Source: Nymphaea colorata
Lineage: Eukaryota; Streptophyta; Magnoliopsida; Nymphaeales; Nymphaeaceae
Direction: 5' to 3'
DNA length: 64,000 bases
Assembly (NCBI RefSeq): GCF_008831285.2
Contig: NC_045141.1
Coordinates: forward strand, 5,907,224 to 5,971,223
In this document: piece after piece, positions 12,831 to 24,720 of the stretch
How positions within the stretch are numbered: position 1 is the stretch's first letter
How the letters are laid out: each line of letters begins with the position of its first letter
The notes under the pieces: generated by a model
Told to the model about the DNA's origin: nothing
The model's database searches: none
Seen by the model: only the letters and a program-made list of their open reading frames with translations
Position numbers and translations under genes: made by a program

Positions 12831-14129
12831 AAGCTGCATGTTAAATTCTTTCAAGAATCGAATTCTAATTTGAAAAGTAGAAGAACATGTTAAGAATGGA
12901 AAAGAAATGCAGGTTACTTGAGGCAGACTAAATGATTAAAGAAGTTATGAGTGTGATCCTCACATGTAAGCATGTTGGTTTTTGGAAATTCATTTGGGAA
13001 CCATATTATCTTGGATTTGATCATTTTGGATCCCAATTTGAAATCTGATTTTATTGAGAATGGTCATGGATATGGGAATAAACTTTTAATGGATTAATAT
13101 TTGGATTAAAATCTTTTGGATTTGAAAGTCTGTAAGTTTTGAACTTTGAATTTAATATAGCATCTTGGACATAGATACAAAATCTATTTTACTTCGATCC
13201 AAATATAACTTGATTAAATTTATACCCATATATAAAATCCAATTTTATTTAAGTTGAAAATCACTTTATTGAGATGTGAAAACTTATTGAAAACGAGTCC
13301 TTTTTAACATGGACTAAGGAACCAGAGTTGTGAAATGGATTTGAGATTGGATATAACTTTGAAAACCAATCCTGGATTTTAAAATTGAGATTTTTAATTT
13401 GAAAACTACTGTGGCTTCGAGTCTGTCTTGAATCTATTGAAAGAGTGAGCCTTGGACTAAAGAGGCATTGCGAGAGGAGAAGTTAGCCATGTAATTAATT
13501 TGATCCTCATAACAGCAACTCAAGAGTTCCGTCCACCTAGAGACACACAGATTGACGCTCACCAGCAAGCTAGGTCTGCTTTAGGTGCTAATATCAAAAC
13601 GATAATCAAAAGAGGTTTGAATTTTTACCATGATGAACTCAACTAGAAACATCATAAAATGATTAATTATTCAAACTTTGCAAGACCACGATACCCAGCT
13701 AGACAGGACCCTGGGACAAAATCCTAGATATAAAATCTCAAATTACCTCTAAATCTCACTCAAACATTCATGTACCCATCCCGCATCAATCCATACGCAC
13801 AATTTGGATTGACATGACAATAGCGTGTATTGGCCATCCTTTATTATCCTCTTCATCAATTTATTTGGCTCGCAAATTCATAGGAATGGCCATTGGTCAA
13901 CACAAATGCGTCATATCGGTCATGAATATTCAACATTCTTGAACCCATCCACGAATCAAATGGCCTCGAACAAGAAGTAGATAACTAAAAATAAAATAAA
14001 AGCATTCTTCATGAACTTGAGAAATGAAAACTCACATCGACTAAGTAGTATGAGAAATACCAAGCCTATGACATACACAAATGTAAATGAGTGAATGGAA
14101 AAAGAACGACATGATTGCTAATGTACGCA
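12831..14129. other. Unassigned AT-rich interval
   Basis: Contains stretches resembling LTR-internal sequence but no alignment I can hold across it. A short readable segment near 13,510-13,620 (RPPRDTQIDAHQQARSALG) is open but unrecognised. No RNA gene or promoter was seen. Confidence 0.3.
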
Positions 14130-15133
14130 TATGATTAATTAAAATTAGTATGATTTACCTGTAGCCTCTACTTTTCCCTATGTGGGAATCTGAAAGATAG
14201 ACCTTGACCTACCAGTATGACTTCTGATCGTTCCTGGTGCCTTTATCAAGAGTAACTAGACCAAGGACTAGATTAAATGTTCCAATTTCCAAGTTTAAAT
14301 GTCATCCAAAATCTAAAAAAGCTGACGTGCCCTGATTTTGAAATGATGATGTTTTGAAATCTAATTTGGATCATCAAGGAGAGGCATGTGAACAAGGGGA
14401 GCTAAATCTAATATTTGTGCATGTCCAGTTCAACATAGACCCACGCAAAACAACGATCTACATCTAAAATGGTGCATGTAAACTAGATTATGTATACTTG
14501 AAATCTACATTCTATGGGATTCAAGTGAGGGACGTGGTTCAAAACTCAAGGAATATTGGATCCAAATCCAATTGTTTGAGCTTATTCTATTAGATTTTAA
14601 TTTAACTCTTCATATTTTGTGAAATCTTGGTTCTAAGTTTGAAATGGGATATTTTGTGAAGATCTAATAAGTTCACGTTCAATGTGGATATCTGGATCTA
14701 TAATCCAATGTTTTGAGATGTAAAATCCAACAAGTTTGATCCTTTATTTAGGATTGATCCTTTATTCAAGATGTAATCACTGAGATCTAGATCCAAGTAT
14801 GGTAATTTCATCTTCAATGACTGACGAGATCTGAAGTCCTTAATTTGAACATTTGAATTCATTTATACTAAGATCGACCCAGGATTTATGATGAAATTCT
14901 AGTGTCCAAGATCCAAAATCCAAATGAGTGGATGATTAAATCGGTCAAAAGGGGTTGAACTTATGAGGATATGAACCTTGGTAGACTAGGTTTGGTCATG
15001 GAATAAACTTAGTTAGGACTTGTTCGGCCGAGATCATATATAAAATCCACATTGCAGCCTCTTACTTTATCATAAATAGTTTACAAGTGGATATTTTAGG
15101 GGTTGGTTAGGATCTACCTCTAAGGTTCATGGG
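14130..15133 (-). repeat. Tat LTR 3'-end fragment, subfamily 2, direct duplicate of 15.1 kb
   Basis: Aligns in direct orientation with 15,134 onward: both hold the leader-like TTTCC...ATGTGG block, the 62-bp module (14,209-14,271), the AATGTTCCAATTTC run and the following G-A-rich region. About 1 kb is duplicated head to tail next to the element C LTR. Confidence 0.6.
14209..14271 (-). repeat. Conserved Tat LTR module, copy 2
   Basis: Plus-strand core GATCGTTCCTGGTGCCTTTA, followed by a TCAAGAGTAACTAGACCAAG block. Confidence 0.7.
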
Positions 15134-15238
15134 CGTTACATGTAAATTTTGTATCTTACATACACACAATGTAAATGAAATATTACATGTACTCGCCTTT
15201 GTTTTCCATGTGGAGGAACTTATGAGATGGGGCCCGAC

Positions 15239-15301
15239 CTATCAATATGAGGTCTGACTATTCCTAGCACCTTTACCAGAGGTAATCAAACCAAGGACTA
15301 G
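15239..15301 (-). repeat. Conserved Tat LTR module, copy 3
   Basis: Plus-strand GAGGTCTGACTATTCCTAGC, then an AGAGGTAATCAAACCAAGG block, close to the inferred consensus. Confidence 0.75.
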
Positions 15302-16486
15302 ATAAATGTTCCAATTTCTTAAGCCTAAATATTGTCCAAAACCAAGCAAATAAATGTACCCTAATTTTTAAATCATGCATTTTTTAAAATCTTAGTAGGC
15401 CTTAGATGGAGATTGATGAACAAGGAGAAATTACATCTAGTGTTTGTTCATGTCTGAGTTATCACAGGTCAATGCAAATTGATGTACTAAAACTAATATG
15501 AGGCATGTGAAACTACATCATGTAAAAGTGAAGTCTGATCTCTACTAAGGCATAGGTAACGGACGTGGACAAATAAGAGGAAATTGGATCTAAATCTGGC
15601 ACTTGTAATCGTAATCCAAGAGACTTTAATAAAATTCTTGCTCTAAATTGAGATAAGAAATGCCATAGAGGTCCAAAATATCATCTAATGTTATTGAGAG
15701 TGAGAATTCATGATCCAAAATTTAAGCTCAGAGCTTCAACAAATTTTGATCTTGTATCCATGATTTGATCTTCTAAAATCAAAATTTAGATAAAATAGAT
15801 CCAAGTTCAATGATTGACTTGGTTTAAAATCCTGTCTTTGAGTTTGAATCTAAGGGGAATTAACTAGGGTTTGCAATCCAATGTTCATTGGTTCAAAATT
15901 TGATAAAAAATCTAAGATCCAATATCCAAGATTCAAAATCTAAAGTTCGATGTCCAAAATTCAATATCCAAGTGTGAAATCCACTACCCAATTCATAAGC
16001 TCCCAATCCAATTGAAAAATAGCTCAACATAAAACATGAAATCAAATGAGAAAATGAGGGACGAAAGGGGCATACCTGACCACTACGCCTAGCCTGGGAC
16101 ATTAAATTATGTGAATTTTAAAGAAATAAATAAACTAAACTAGAGAATTACTGAAGCAATAAAGAAACCTGGGACCTAAGCAAGAAGTAAAATAGACTAA
16201 GCATGCAAAAAGCAAAAAACAAAAATTAAAACACACATAAAAGAAAATTAGAAAGAAAAATACTAAATTGCAAATAAGAGAAGAAAGAGAAAGGAAAAAG
16301 ACCTAGTTTATTATATCTAGGTTGAGTGCTAATGCTGCCCAAAACCTTGACCTAGGCCAAAACTCTAAAAATTCTAACTTGTTTGAGCCGACCTTCTTTT
16401 TTTAAGTCTAAACAGGAATTTCACTAGAATTATAGGGCTTTTGCGTAACTTGAGAATTATATCTAGACATAGGAGGAGTAACCCCC

Positions 16487-16493
16487 TTTTATA
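16487..16493 (-). promoter_or_regulatory. TATA box of element C LTR
   Basis: Minus strand reads ACTATAAAAGGGGGTTACTC, a good plant TATA context, in the middle of the LTR and in the element direction. The B-side LTR has TATAAAAAAA at the equivalent place (40,319). Confidence 0.55.
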
Positions 16494-18600
16494 GTAGTGA
16501 GTGGGGGTCGATCATCCTTTGGAGGATCAATACATTACAAAAGTTGTCATGCCTCCTCACTCCAAAAATCACAATGTTAAAAATGTGCTTTCAATCGAAA
16601 TTTGTTCGCTACGACTTCAAATCTAATCTGAATTCAATTCCCCAAAAACCAGTTATATGTAGAGAGAAGTGCTGATCAGTTCTTGATAAAGGATTTGGAT
16701 TGACATTGAGCATTAATAATAAATGATGTGAGAATATGAAAAGGAGAAAAGACACATTTAAAAGCATAGTTTAAAATAGACATATTTTAGAAAAGTGTTC
16801 ATTTTGGATACATACGGATACAGTTTCAATTTCATCTGCACTGAAGTGATCAACAAAAATTTTTGCATGATTCAACTCCTTTCATATGGACTGAAATTAA
16901 GCATGGATTGAGAAAATTGCATTTTTGAAATATAATACGCATTAAGCTCTAATGTGAATCTTGGATCTGGGTTGAAACTAGAACTAAAATCTGAGTCCAT
17001 ATCTAAAGCGATCTGAATTTTGAAATAATGGTATGGATATGATATTGAGATCTAGATCATGATATGATATTCAGTTCCAGATTTTGAAAAAATAGACATG
17101 GATATGATATTGAGATCTATACCATGATTTGATTATGAGATCTGGATTTGCAATTTGAAATGGAGCTCTAAAATAGTGTAAACTTGGACCTGGCTTGACC
17201 TAGGCTAGGTGGGTTCAGGTTGGGTGACATGGGCTGGCTGGACCTAGGATAGGTTCAGTTTTGAGAATTGGTTCAAACCTAGGTTGGGCACAGTTTACTG
17301 GGCTCAGCTTTGGTGCTATTTTTGGGAATCTTGATTATGTGAAAAATTGAAGTGGGCAAGCCTGAGCTAGAGCTTACTAGGTTGATGGAGTATGTATAAA
17401 AAGCTAACTTAGGTTCATGTGGCTCCTAAGCTAAGTCCTATGCAAAATATGTACATACTGACAAACGACTACAACACCCTAGCAAGGAAATTGAAATCAG
17501 TTGCTCGTGTAGCCAACCTAACCACAACGAGTTCTGTGCAAAATAAAAGTGGGCCATCTTGTGAAATTGGTTGAAAGTGACCTCATTTACCCCTTTGAAG
17601 CTCAAAAATTAAATGTTTACATGTAGTATGATGGTCCTTTTTGAAGCCTAGGCAAGAGTAAAATGGGAACTTTTGATTTAAGCCATGTTCATTCGATCTG
17701 AAGCAAGAAATACTCTCTTGAAGTGTTGCTGACCAAAACCATCTGAATAGATCGAGAAACTAGCTCCCAAATTGATCAGACTTGAGCTTAGAAAATTGAG
17801 CTGAATTGAAACTATGTGTCCAAACCTTAGTAAATTTGTAAAATAAAAATTGAGCTCAAATTGCGATGAGTGAACTGAAATCAATGTGTGAAATACTCAC
17901 AAAGGACCCTAAGAATATGATCCTAGCTCAACATGAGCTGACTTGGTGCAGATTGTGAGAATTATAGCTCAGACTTGCTAAAGCTAGTAAGAGAATGTCA
18001 CTCTATTGTTAGGACAATGCTCTAAATCTTAAAATCTAGTTTTTAAAACTGAAAGCACCTGAAGAATACTATATATGCACTCAGGAGAGCTTATCTTTTG
18101 CTTGGTTCAACTTGACATAATTATGATGTTCTAGAATTGGCAGGTGCATAGTTTTAGTGAGTTGATCGAGCTAGACTGAGCTCACTTTGAGCTGAAGAAC
18201 CCTAGTGAGCTGACTCTAATGAATCCTAAGGTGTTTGTGGTTGAGAAATGGCCTAATTGTTAGGCAATTCTGAAAAATATGATGAAAATATCTACTTTTT
18301 AAGTCAAGGCGACAAGATATAGGGGCAAAATGGTCATTTTTAGCAATGGTGACCTAGGTGATCTAAGTGTAGCTGCTTAAAGCTGATGCAAAAGCTTGCT
18401 TGTTTGATTCACAAATGAACTTGTTCTTGAAATTTGAAATCTCACGGTTAAGGATAAAATAGTCACTTGAATTTGTGAAAATTTTGGGTGCTTACAAATG
18501 TCCCTTTTGCTACTCAGTCGAGAAACCATGCTTAGTTGCAAAGACAAAACACCATCCTTGCAAATGATGATGAAATCTTGAAATTGAACTTTCAAAAAGA

Positions 18601-19789
18601 AATTTGTTTGAGTTAAAAAAAAGGCTACCCCAATATGAACCCTGGTGCAAGGCTTGTGAAGTGTTTGTAAAAGCTTTTAAAATTCAAGCATTAGTGTGCA
18701 TGTACTTATATGCTTGTGTGCACAAAAGTGCAGAAATTTAGCATCCAACTGTGAGTGCTTATAAAAATGAAATTTTGACAAGGATTCTGTTGCTTGCACT
18801 TCTATATCTTGTGAGGACATGTATGATTTCATTCCTATGATGACAAAAACCGTTTAGTCAGTGTTAAGAAATTCATCTAAGACAATTGTTCTTTCATTTC
18901 CGATGATGAGCCAAAAAAGATTGCTCTCCATGTCATAGGGCCTCTTAATATAGAATTTGTCAGTATCCTCACACCCTTCATAATCATGAAAAACTCACGT
19001 TTTATCACCAGAGAATCCTTGATTTGAGAGATCTTGATTTTCAAGCATACATTTTTGCTTGTTTTCTTTTTCTTTTTGAATTTAGCTTTTTTTGCTCTTT
19101 TATTTCTTGTTCTTACTTTCTTGATTTTTTAGGTTGGCCTTCACCTATAGGAGAAATACCTCCCCAGTCTATAGGCTACTACAAGGCTCCATTGCCTTGA
19201 CGCTAATGTAGTTTTGTCATATGTAATGTCATGTCTATTATGCTTTCTACTGAACCTTTGCAATGAGTTTTGGGTCAATAGCTCCTAAAGTAGTTTTCAT
19301 AGGTACCAGGTGTAGAACACCCCCTGACTTGCTTGCTCAAACTCAAAGGGCTTTATGAGACATAACTAGACAAATATTCATGGATCACATAACACAACTG
19401 AATAGATGCAAATTATGTTTCGTAGTTACCTGGTAGTCTCAACTGCTGATCAAGCAAAACAACTAAACTTATTCCGAGCCCATCCCTCAACGCTCGTTTT
19501 TCCATGTTTTTTCTTGTTTCTCTCCTATCAACTCAGGCTTTTGCCATCTAGATGATTCTTTGGAAATTCTTGAATTACTAGGGGATCATAGTTTAGTGAC
19601 ATATTCTAGACTTCAATTCCCTTTTTTCATTAAACTCTCTTCATGGCTTATGATATGGTCCTACCAAAATTTCAAATTTAGGCAATTATCAAATCATTGG
19701 TTGAAATTTTCTTGTCCTTTCAGAGATATTGAAATCGTTTGGGTACTTGCGAGATACAATGTGGTAAATTGTTAGGAATATTCATCAAC
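18601..19789 (-). other. Element C 3' non-coding region
   Basis: No convincing coding sequence. The part at 18,780-19,340 is shared with positions 110-530. It lies between the pol-side minisatellite and the LTR, the place where Tat elements carry long non-coding sequence. Confidence 0.45.
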
Positions 19790-20490
19790 TTTGAAATGCT
19801 TGTGGTACTTGTGCACACTGACGCATGAACATGTGTATAGAGGTGCAAAATTTTGTGTTGAAGAGTGTATACTGGTGTGTACTGAAGAGCAAAATCTTAC
19901 GCGAAGGTATGTTCCTGGAAGTGTGAAATATTATATGTAGGCATGTTTGCTTGTGTTTGTTGAAGCACAAAATCTTATACGAGACTAAGAGAGTTTAGAA
20001 AATGGTATGTTTTTATGTGTGCACCCATGCATGATGAAATCTTATGTCAAGGCATGTTTACTTGAGGGTGCTGAAGCAAGAAATCTTATACTAAAGCATG
20101 TTTTCTTGTGTGCATTGAAGCATGAAATCATACACCAAAACATAGAAACTTGAGTGTACTGAAATGTGAAATTTTATGCACTAATAAGTTTTACTTGTGT
20201 GTTCTAAATCATGAAATCTTATGCCAAGTCATGCTTGCTTGAAGGCACTGAAGCATAAAATCTTATATCATAATACAAGAGTTTAGGAACTTGTGTAAAC
20301 TGATATGCTTACTTGTGTACACCAAAGCATGAAATTTTATGCACCCAAGTGCAAAATCGTATGCTAGTGCATGCTCTTGTAAAACTTGTATGCACCAATG
20401 CACGAAAATGGTGTGCCAAAGTATGAAATTTTCATGTGCAGAAGTATGAAATATGGTGTGCTAATGTACAAAAGTGTTGTGTCGAAGCAC
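19790..20490. repeat. 44-45 bp minisatellite
   Basis: About 15 diverged tandem units of the general form GCATG-TTTACTTGTGTGCA-CTGAAGCATGAAATCTTATGC-CAA. Good examples run from about 20,050 to 20,260, where four neighbouring units are 44-45 bp long. Units toward both ends are more degenerate. The array sits between integrase and the 3' LTR of element C. It is known that Tat elements often carry tandem repeats in this segment. The period was measured by eye. Confidence 0.75.
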
Positions 20491-20740
20491 GAACTCATTT
20501 TAAAAATTTGTTAAATAAGAAAATTTTAAACGCACTACTACTACTACTACTTATCAAGCATGTATAACTAGAGTGACTACTACTAGTTCTATTACCGATC
20601 CATGGAAAGTTCAATGATGGATGTGAATCTTTAAGCTGGCTTTTATACATGTAAAGGAAGAACCACATTTGTACCTTAAACCAGTTCTGTTGGAGTGGCA
20701 TTGGTGGGTGTTCTGACTATAGTCATGTAAGTCCATAGTG

Positions 20741-21330
20741 TGTCATGTAGCTTTCATACTAGTCAAAGCTAGTTCCCACTGTCCTTTTCATGATTCTGAT
20801 CAATATCTTATTCATTGCTTTCGTTTGAACATTTTCTTGTGGAGAGTAGGGTGCTGAAAAGTGATCCATGATCTTGAATTTTGTGTAGAAGTCACACATC
20901 CTTTCATTTTTGAAATGCATCTCATTGTTGGATACAATATCATGTGGACTCTAAACCAGTACAAAATATTTTTGTCGATGATAGAGATGACATGCTTTCC
21001 TTTTACATTTCTGAAGGTGGTGGCCTCCACCCACTTGGTGAAATATTCAATTGCAGCAAAAAAATACTTGTGCCAATTTGATGTTGAAGGATTGTTGGGG
21101 CCCACCACATCAAATACCCACATTGAAAGGGCCAGGTGATACAATAAAGTGTAAATATACTGCTGACATTAGCTTGAATCTGACACTTCAAACATCTCTT
21201 GATGTATGGCAATCTTGTTGCTTGGTTGGCCTATAGTAGTCTACTCAAGTCAAATGCCTCACTAGGGTTTGATATCAAGCATGCCCATGATAGATTCCTT
21301 TGTGGGCTTCCTCGATCATTTCTTGAGCTT
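20741..21330 (-). pseudogene. Element C: integrase (zinc domain and core)
   Basis: The minus strand reads, in order: EEAHKGIYHGHA (HH of the HHCC zinc domain), RCLKCQIQA (CC), MWVFDVVGPNNP with the first catalytic Asp, FTKWVEA, KGKHVISIIDKN, PHDIVSNNEMHFKNE, and APYSPQENVQTKAMNKI. The last two give the second Asp as Asn and the catalytic Glu as Lys, so the DDE triad reads D-N-K even if frameshifts are ignored. The 110-aa open frame at 20,812-21,144 covers most of the core. The function in a live element is insertion of the cDNA. The FTKWVEA motif is typical of the Tat and Athila groups. Confidence 0.85.
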
Positions 21331-21639
21331 CTTGCTTGTCAAGACATCATGAATATTCTGAGTTGAAGCCACGTGATTATAACTAGTATGAAATATCTTC
21401 CTAACATGTGTCACATTGCTCTATGCTCTTTCTTGGGCATAGAAGTAAATTCTCTTCTTTCTGAATAATGCTTGATGTTTTGATAACAAAAAGCTTCATT
21501 TGTTTCAACTTGATTCATCTACTTTGGAGAGTGACATGCTGATTGGGTTAATTTTCTAACCTCAAACGCTCTGCATGGCTCATTTTTCTTGAAGGTAACG
21601 TTGATTTTCAGCTGGCTAAGCCATTTGCAAAATGATTGA

Positions 21640-22470
21640 ATTCCCTCCTAATGTGAAATACCTGGTATTATTCAAATTTCTATACAAAGGCTTGAGTGAA
21701 TTCCTGATAAAGTCTCAATTTTTAGGGTCTTTCACTTTCCATTTCTTGTTAACTTGGTTTACAATGAGTAAGATATATCACCATCTTTCTAACACTGAAA
21801 ATAAGCAACATTCTGAGTCCATATATCAATGCTTTGTTTTCAAACCTATTTTATATAGATGTGCATTTCAGTTCGAGAGAACATGGCATCATCACATTCT
21901 TTTGGAGTGAGCAAGAGAATCTTCATGTATGTTCCTATAATATTTTTAGATCTGCCAAAGAACATTGTCAATGGCTGAGTGGTTTGAATATGTAAGACTT
22001 GTTCATCCAAGAAATCATCGTCAGCCTTTAGTTCTTCAGCCAATGGGGAATCTACTAGTTATCGACCAATTCTTGTCCTTTAATGGATTTCTGAGGAATG
22101 TACTCCAAGTCATGTTGCATGAGGAGTACCTGCCACTTAGCAATCCTTCTTGTGAGAAATGGCTGTTCTAGAGTGTACTTGAGAGAATTTAACCATGAAA
22201 CCAACTTAACCTCACAGGGGAGTAGATACTCTCAGCACATCTAGACATGGGTGAGACATGCTTTCTCCATCATTGAGCCTCTCATATTGAATGAACTTTT
22301 GCTGATACAATATATGGCATGTTCAATTTTATAGCCTTATTCGTATTGAGCTAGAAATCCTCCATAGAAAGAGTTGTTCACTGAGATGTACAACAACAAA
22401 TGGCGTCCCAAGACTGGTGGATTTAAAACTAGAGGATTCAACAAATATTACTTGATGTGTTCAAATGATC
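21640..22470 (-). pseudogene. Element C: RNase H plus archaeal-type RNase H
   Basis: Upper part (22,470-22,050, minus): LNPLVLNPPVLGR, LAQYE, CEVKLVSWLN and YIPQKSIKGQELVDN, the normal Ty3/gypsy RNase H and its end. Lower part (22,050-21,640): DDDFLDEQVLHI, then ILLIVNQVNKKWKVKDPK, the C-terminal block of the second, archaeal-type RNase H that marks the Tat lineage. Stops and frameshifts throughout. Homologous blocks are clearer in B2 at 35,590-35,955. Confidence 0.75.
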
Positions 22471-23240
22471 CTAACATTGTGGGCCCCATTCAATTGATGT
22501 CCTTTTTGAGCAGCTGATTAAATGGCTCAAATCTGAGAGAAAGGCTAAAAAAATGCCAAATTGCTTGCATCTAACCCTATAAACTTAGTTCCTAAAATGT
22601 AGTTGGAATTGGCATGTCAATGATAATTTTGACCTTGATGGGATATAATTTAATGTCCTATTTGCTCACCATATACCCTAGGAGTCTACATAATTATGTG
22701 CCAGATACACGCATTTCATGGTTCAATCTCATATTGGAGCAGCCTATCAAAAACTTTAGCCAAAATCCCAATATGAACTTGATGTGTCTTGACTTCATCA
22801 TAATGTGTGCACAAACTTGTGCATCTAACCGTGAAAAATTGTTGCCATAGTTCCCTAATATGTTGCTCTTGCATTCTTCAATCTAAATGGCATTGCTGTG
22901 TAATAAAAAGTTCTATAAGGAGTGGTAAAGGATGTCTTTGGTTGGTCTTTGGGAGCAAACTTGATCTTATTATAGCCAAAGCATTTGTCCATGGTGGAAC
23001 ATATAATGTGACTGATAGTACTATCGACCAACAATCAATATTGGGGAAAGGATAGTTGTCTTTTGGTGTTGCTTTGCTGAAGTTCCTGAAGTCAATGCAG
23101 ATCCAGACATTACATTTTTCTTTGGTACCACTACTATGTTGGCCATCCACTTAGGATAATCAATAGTTCTAATAAATTTGGCTCTGATAGATCTTCTAAT
23201 CCTTCTTTGACCTTGTCTTCAACTCATGGATCCATTTCTC
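22471..23240 (-). pseudogene. Element C: reverse transcriptase
   Basis: The minus strand reads WICIDFRNFSKATPKDNYPF at about 23,110-23,030, the RT entry motif. After a frame change it gives DGFSGYNKIKFAPKDQPKTS, TAMPFRLKNARATYQ and MHKFVHT. The YxDD catalytic box that should follow is not readable: the DNA there (about 22,780-22,810) looks shortened and gives stops. Then come the thumb-connection remnants (YEIEP, IGH). It is a dead copy. Confidence 0.75.
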
Positions 23241-24165
23241 TAGTTTCTGGTTGATTCGATGGCTTCTAAGCATTAGAATGAATCTATGTTCTACCAACTT
23301 TGGATCTAATCTAGGCACATTTTCATACATTCAAACAAAGGCTTTTTTATAGCTATTCAGATATTGAACAGGGTTCTCTTCTTCTTTTGGACCGAAGTTG
23401 ACATCAAACTATATCATTTTTGATCTTTTATGATGCCAACATTCACTTCCTTGGTGGGATCATTAAGCAGGGCTAGTAGTCGTTCCTCTTTTAGTAACTG
23501 AACTAATTCATTGGGATCATGCTTTGGTTCTACTTGTTTTGCTTCTTGGACTGGTTCCACCTATTAAACTAGTTCTGCTTGTTTTTTAATCTCATAGACA
23601 ATTTTTCTGATGTTCTACTTGTCTAGCTTGTGGATAGGTTTGAATGTCATCTTAATCTTGTAAATAGTGACAAGAAGAAAATATGTTGGATGTGCATTTA
23701 TGTCCATAGTGAGACAAATAAAGAGGAGGCGAATATAGAGAGACACAGGGATATAGGAAAAATCATTGAAATTTATTGATAAACTTGAAAGAATGGGAAC
23801 CCTCATTGTCCCTACAAAGATTTGCGAAAAGGACAAAAAAATGAAATAGTGACAATAATTTTCTCTTTAGTCCCCTCGTTTCTTCTTATACTACTCCTTG
23901 GCTTTTTCCATGGCTACCTTTCTTTTATAGTTGAGACCTATTGCACCCTTATGCTCAGCTCTATTGTTGATGCATTTGATGATGTCATCTTCCATAGCTC
24001 TTAAGAATGTGTATGATTTGTACCTCATCTTGATCATCAAGTGGAATCCTTTTAATAGTTTTACAAAATATTCATGCAAAGGATGTCCCTTGATAGTTGT
24101 TTCATTGATTCAACCTTCAAAGTTGTAGAAAGTCGGCCCCCCCAGTAGGTATCCAAGAAGTTTTT
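23241..24165 (-). pseudogene. Element C: protease-RT linker remnant
   Basis: The minus strand gives PTFYNFEG, a G-patch-like segment near 24,080-23,890 (ending IGLNYKRK), IKMTFKPIHKLDK near 23,640, and LVQLLKEERLLALLNDPTKE near 23,470. The same order occurs in B2: PSSTFYNLGG-like at 33,625, IKMAFKPIHKLV at 34,075 and the linker at 34,235. The protease itself and gag of element C are not found above 24,165. Confidence 0.65.
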
Positions 24166-24298
24166 GTCTAGATTTTGGAAATGATTCTAAAGAAAAGAGT
24201 TCATCATGTCCATCCCATCACTATGACCATTGTACACGGGTTATATGGATAACCCTTTTACATGGGTCATGTGGATGAGAGGAAGGACACAAAGTTTT

Positions 24299-24490
24299 TG
24301 TTTGCAAATACTCGCTACAATTTTGTTTTACAAAGAGGGGACTTGTCATGTCAGTATGAGGTGTAACTGTTCTTGCCACCTTTAACAGGGGTAATCAAAC
24401 CAAGGATTGAGTTGTTTTGGCCTAAGTCTAGATTTGAATATCGTCTCCCTATGAAAACTAAATGTGCCCAAGGTTTCAATAAAATTTCAC
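24299..24490 (-). repeat. Tat LTR 3'-end fragment with module copy 4
   Basis: The plus strand starts TGTTTGCAAATACTCGC, which agrees with the other LTR ends. The conserved module is at 24,350-24,411 (TGTTCTTGCC, ACAGGGGTAATCAAACCAAG). Truncated after about 190 bp, where integrase sequence follows. Confidence 0.6.
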
Positions 24491-24720
24491 ATTTAGACCA
24501 TCTAAGTGGATCATTAGATGATGGCATTGTTTGTATTACTCATCATGTTTAGCTGCTTTCAACCTCCTATTTTCCATCATATCAAGTTTCATCCATCTTT
24601 GTTGTTGATAATGATCAAGAGGTAATTCAGTCAAAGCTGTGTACTTAAGTGTTGTCTTTTGAACATCCAATGGCAAGACCACGTCTGTTCTATATACAAG
24701 CTCTAAGGTTGTGGCATTGG
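24491..24720 (-). pseudogene. Tat integrase C-terminal scrap
   Basis: The minus strand reads TTLELVYRTDVVLPLDVQKT, then LTELPLDHYQQQRWMKLDMM and ENRRLKAAKHDEY. This fits the segment after the integrase core in Tat and Athila elements (Y-G-x-E-A-V-L-P-x-E, and a helix with E-x-R-L-x-A). It is isolated from any integrase core and abuts an LTR end, so it arose by deletion or rearrangement. Confidence 0.6.

Larger units (their letters stand above)
15134..18600 (-). repeat. Tat LTR, subfamily 2 (3' LTR of element C)
   Basis: About 3.5 kb. The plus-strand start CGTTACATGTAAATTTTG corresponds to TGTT(T/C)A... at 11,197 and to the inverse of 42,410. Inverted similarity to 38,000-42,410 is clear at several places: AGAGAAGTGCTGATCAG near 16,670 (inverse of 40,170), CTAACTTAGGTTCATGTGGC near 17,400 (inverse of 39,430), and GTTGAGAAATGGCCTAATTG near 18,240 (inverse of 38,210). 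It lies downstream of element C pol and in the same orientation, so it is assigned as its 3' LTR. The upper boundary is approximate. Confidence 0.65.

Noticed and set aside
19790-20490. CRISPR-like array
   Set aside because: Units are contiguous and diverged with no unique spacers, and the DNA is plant nuclear.
20741-24165. Endogenous pararetrovirus or Athila element as the source of this pol
   Set aside because: An archaeal-type RNase H block lies between RNase H and integrase, which fits Tat; no movement protein or coat motif was seen.
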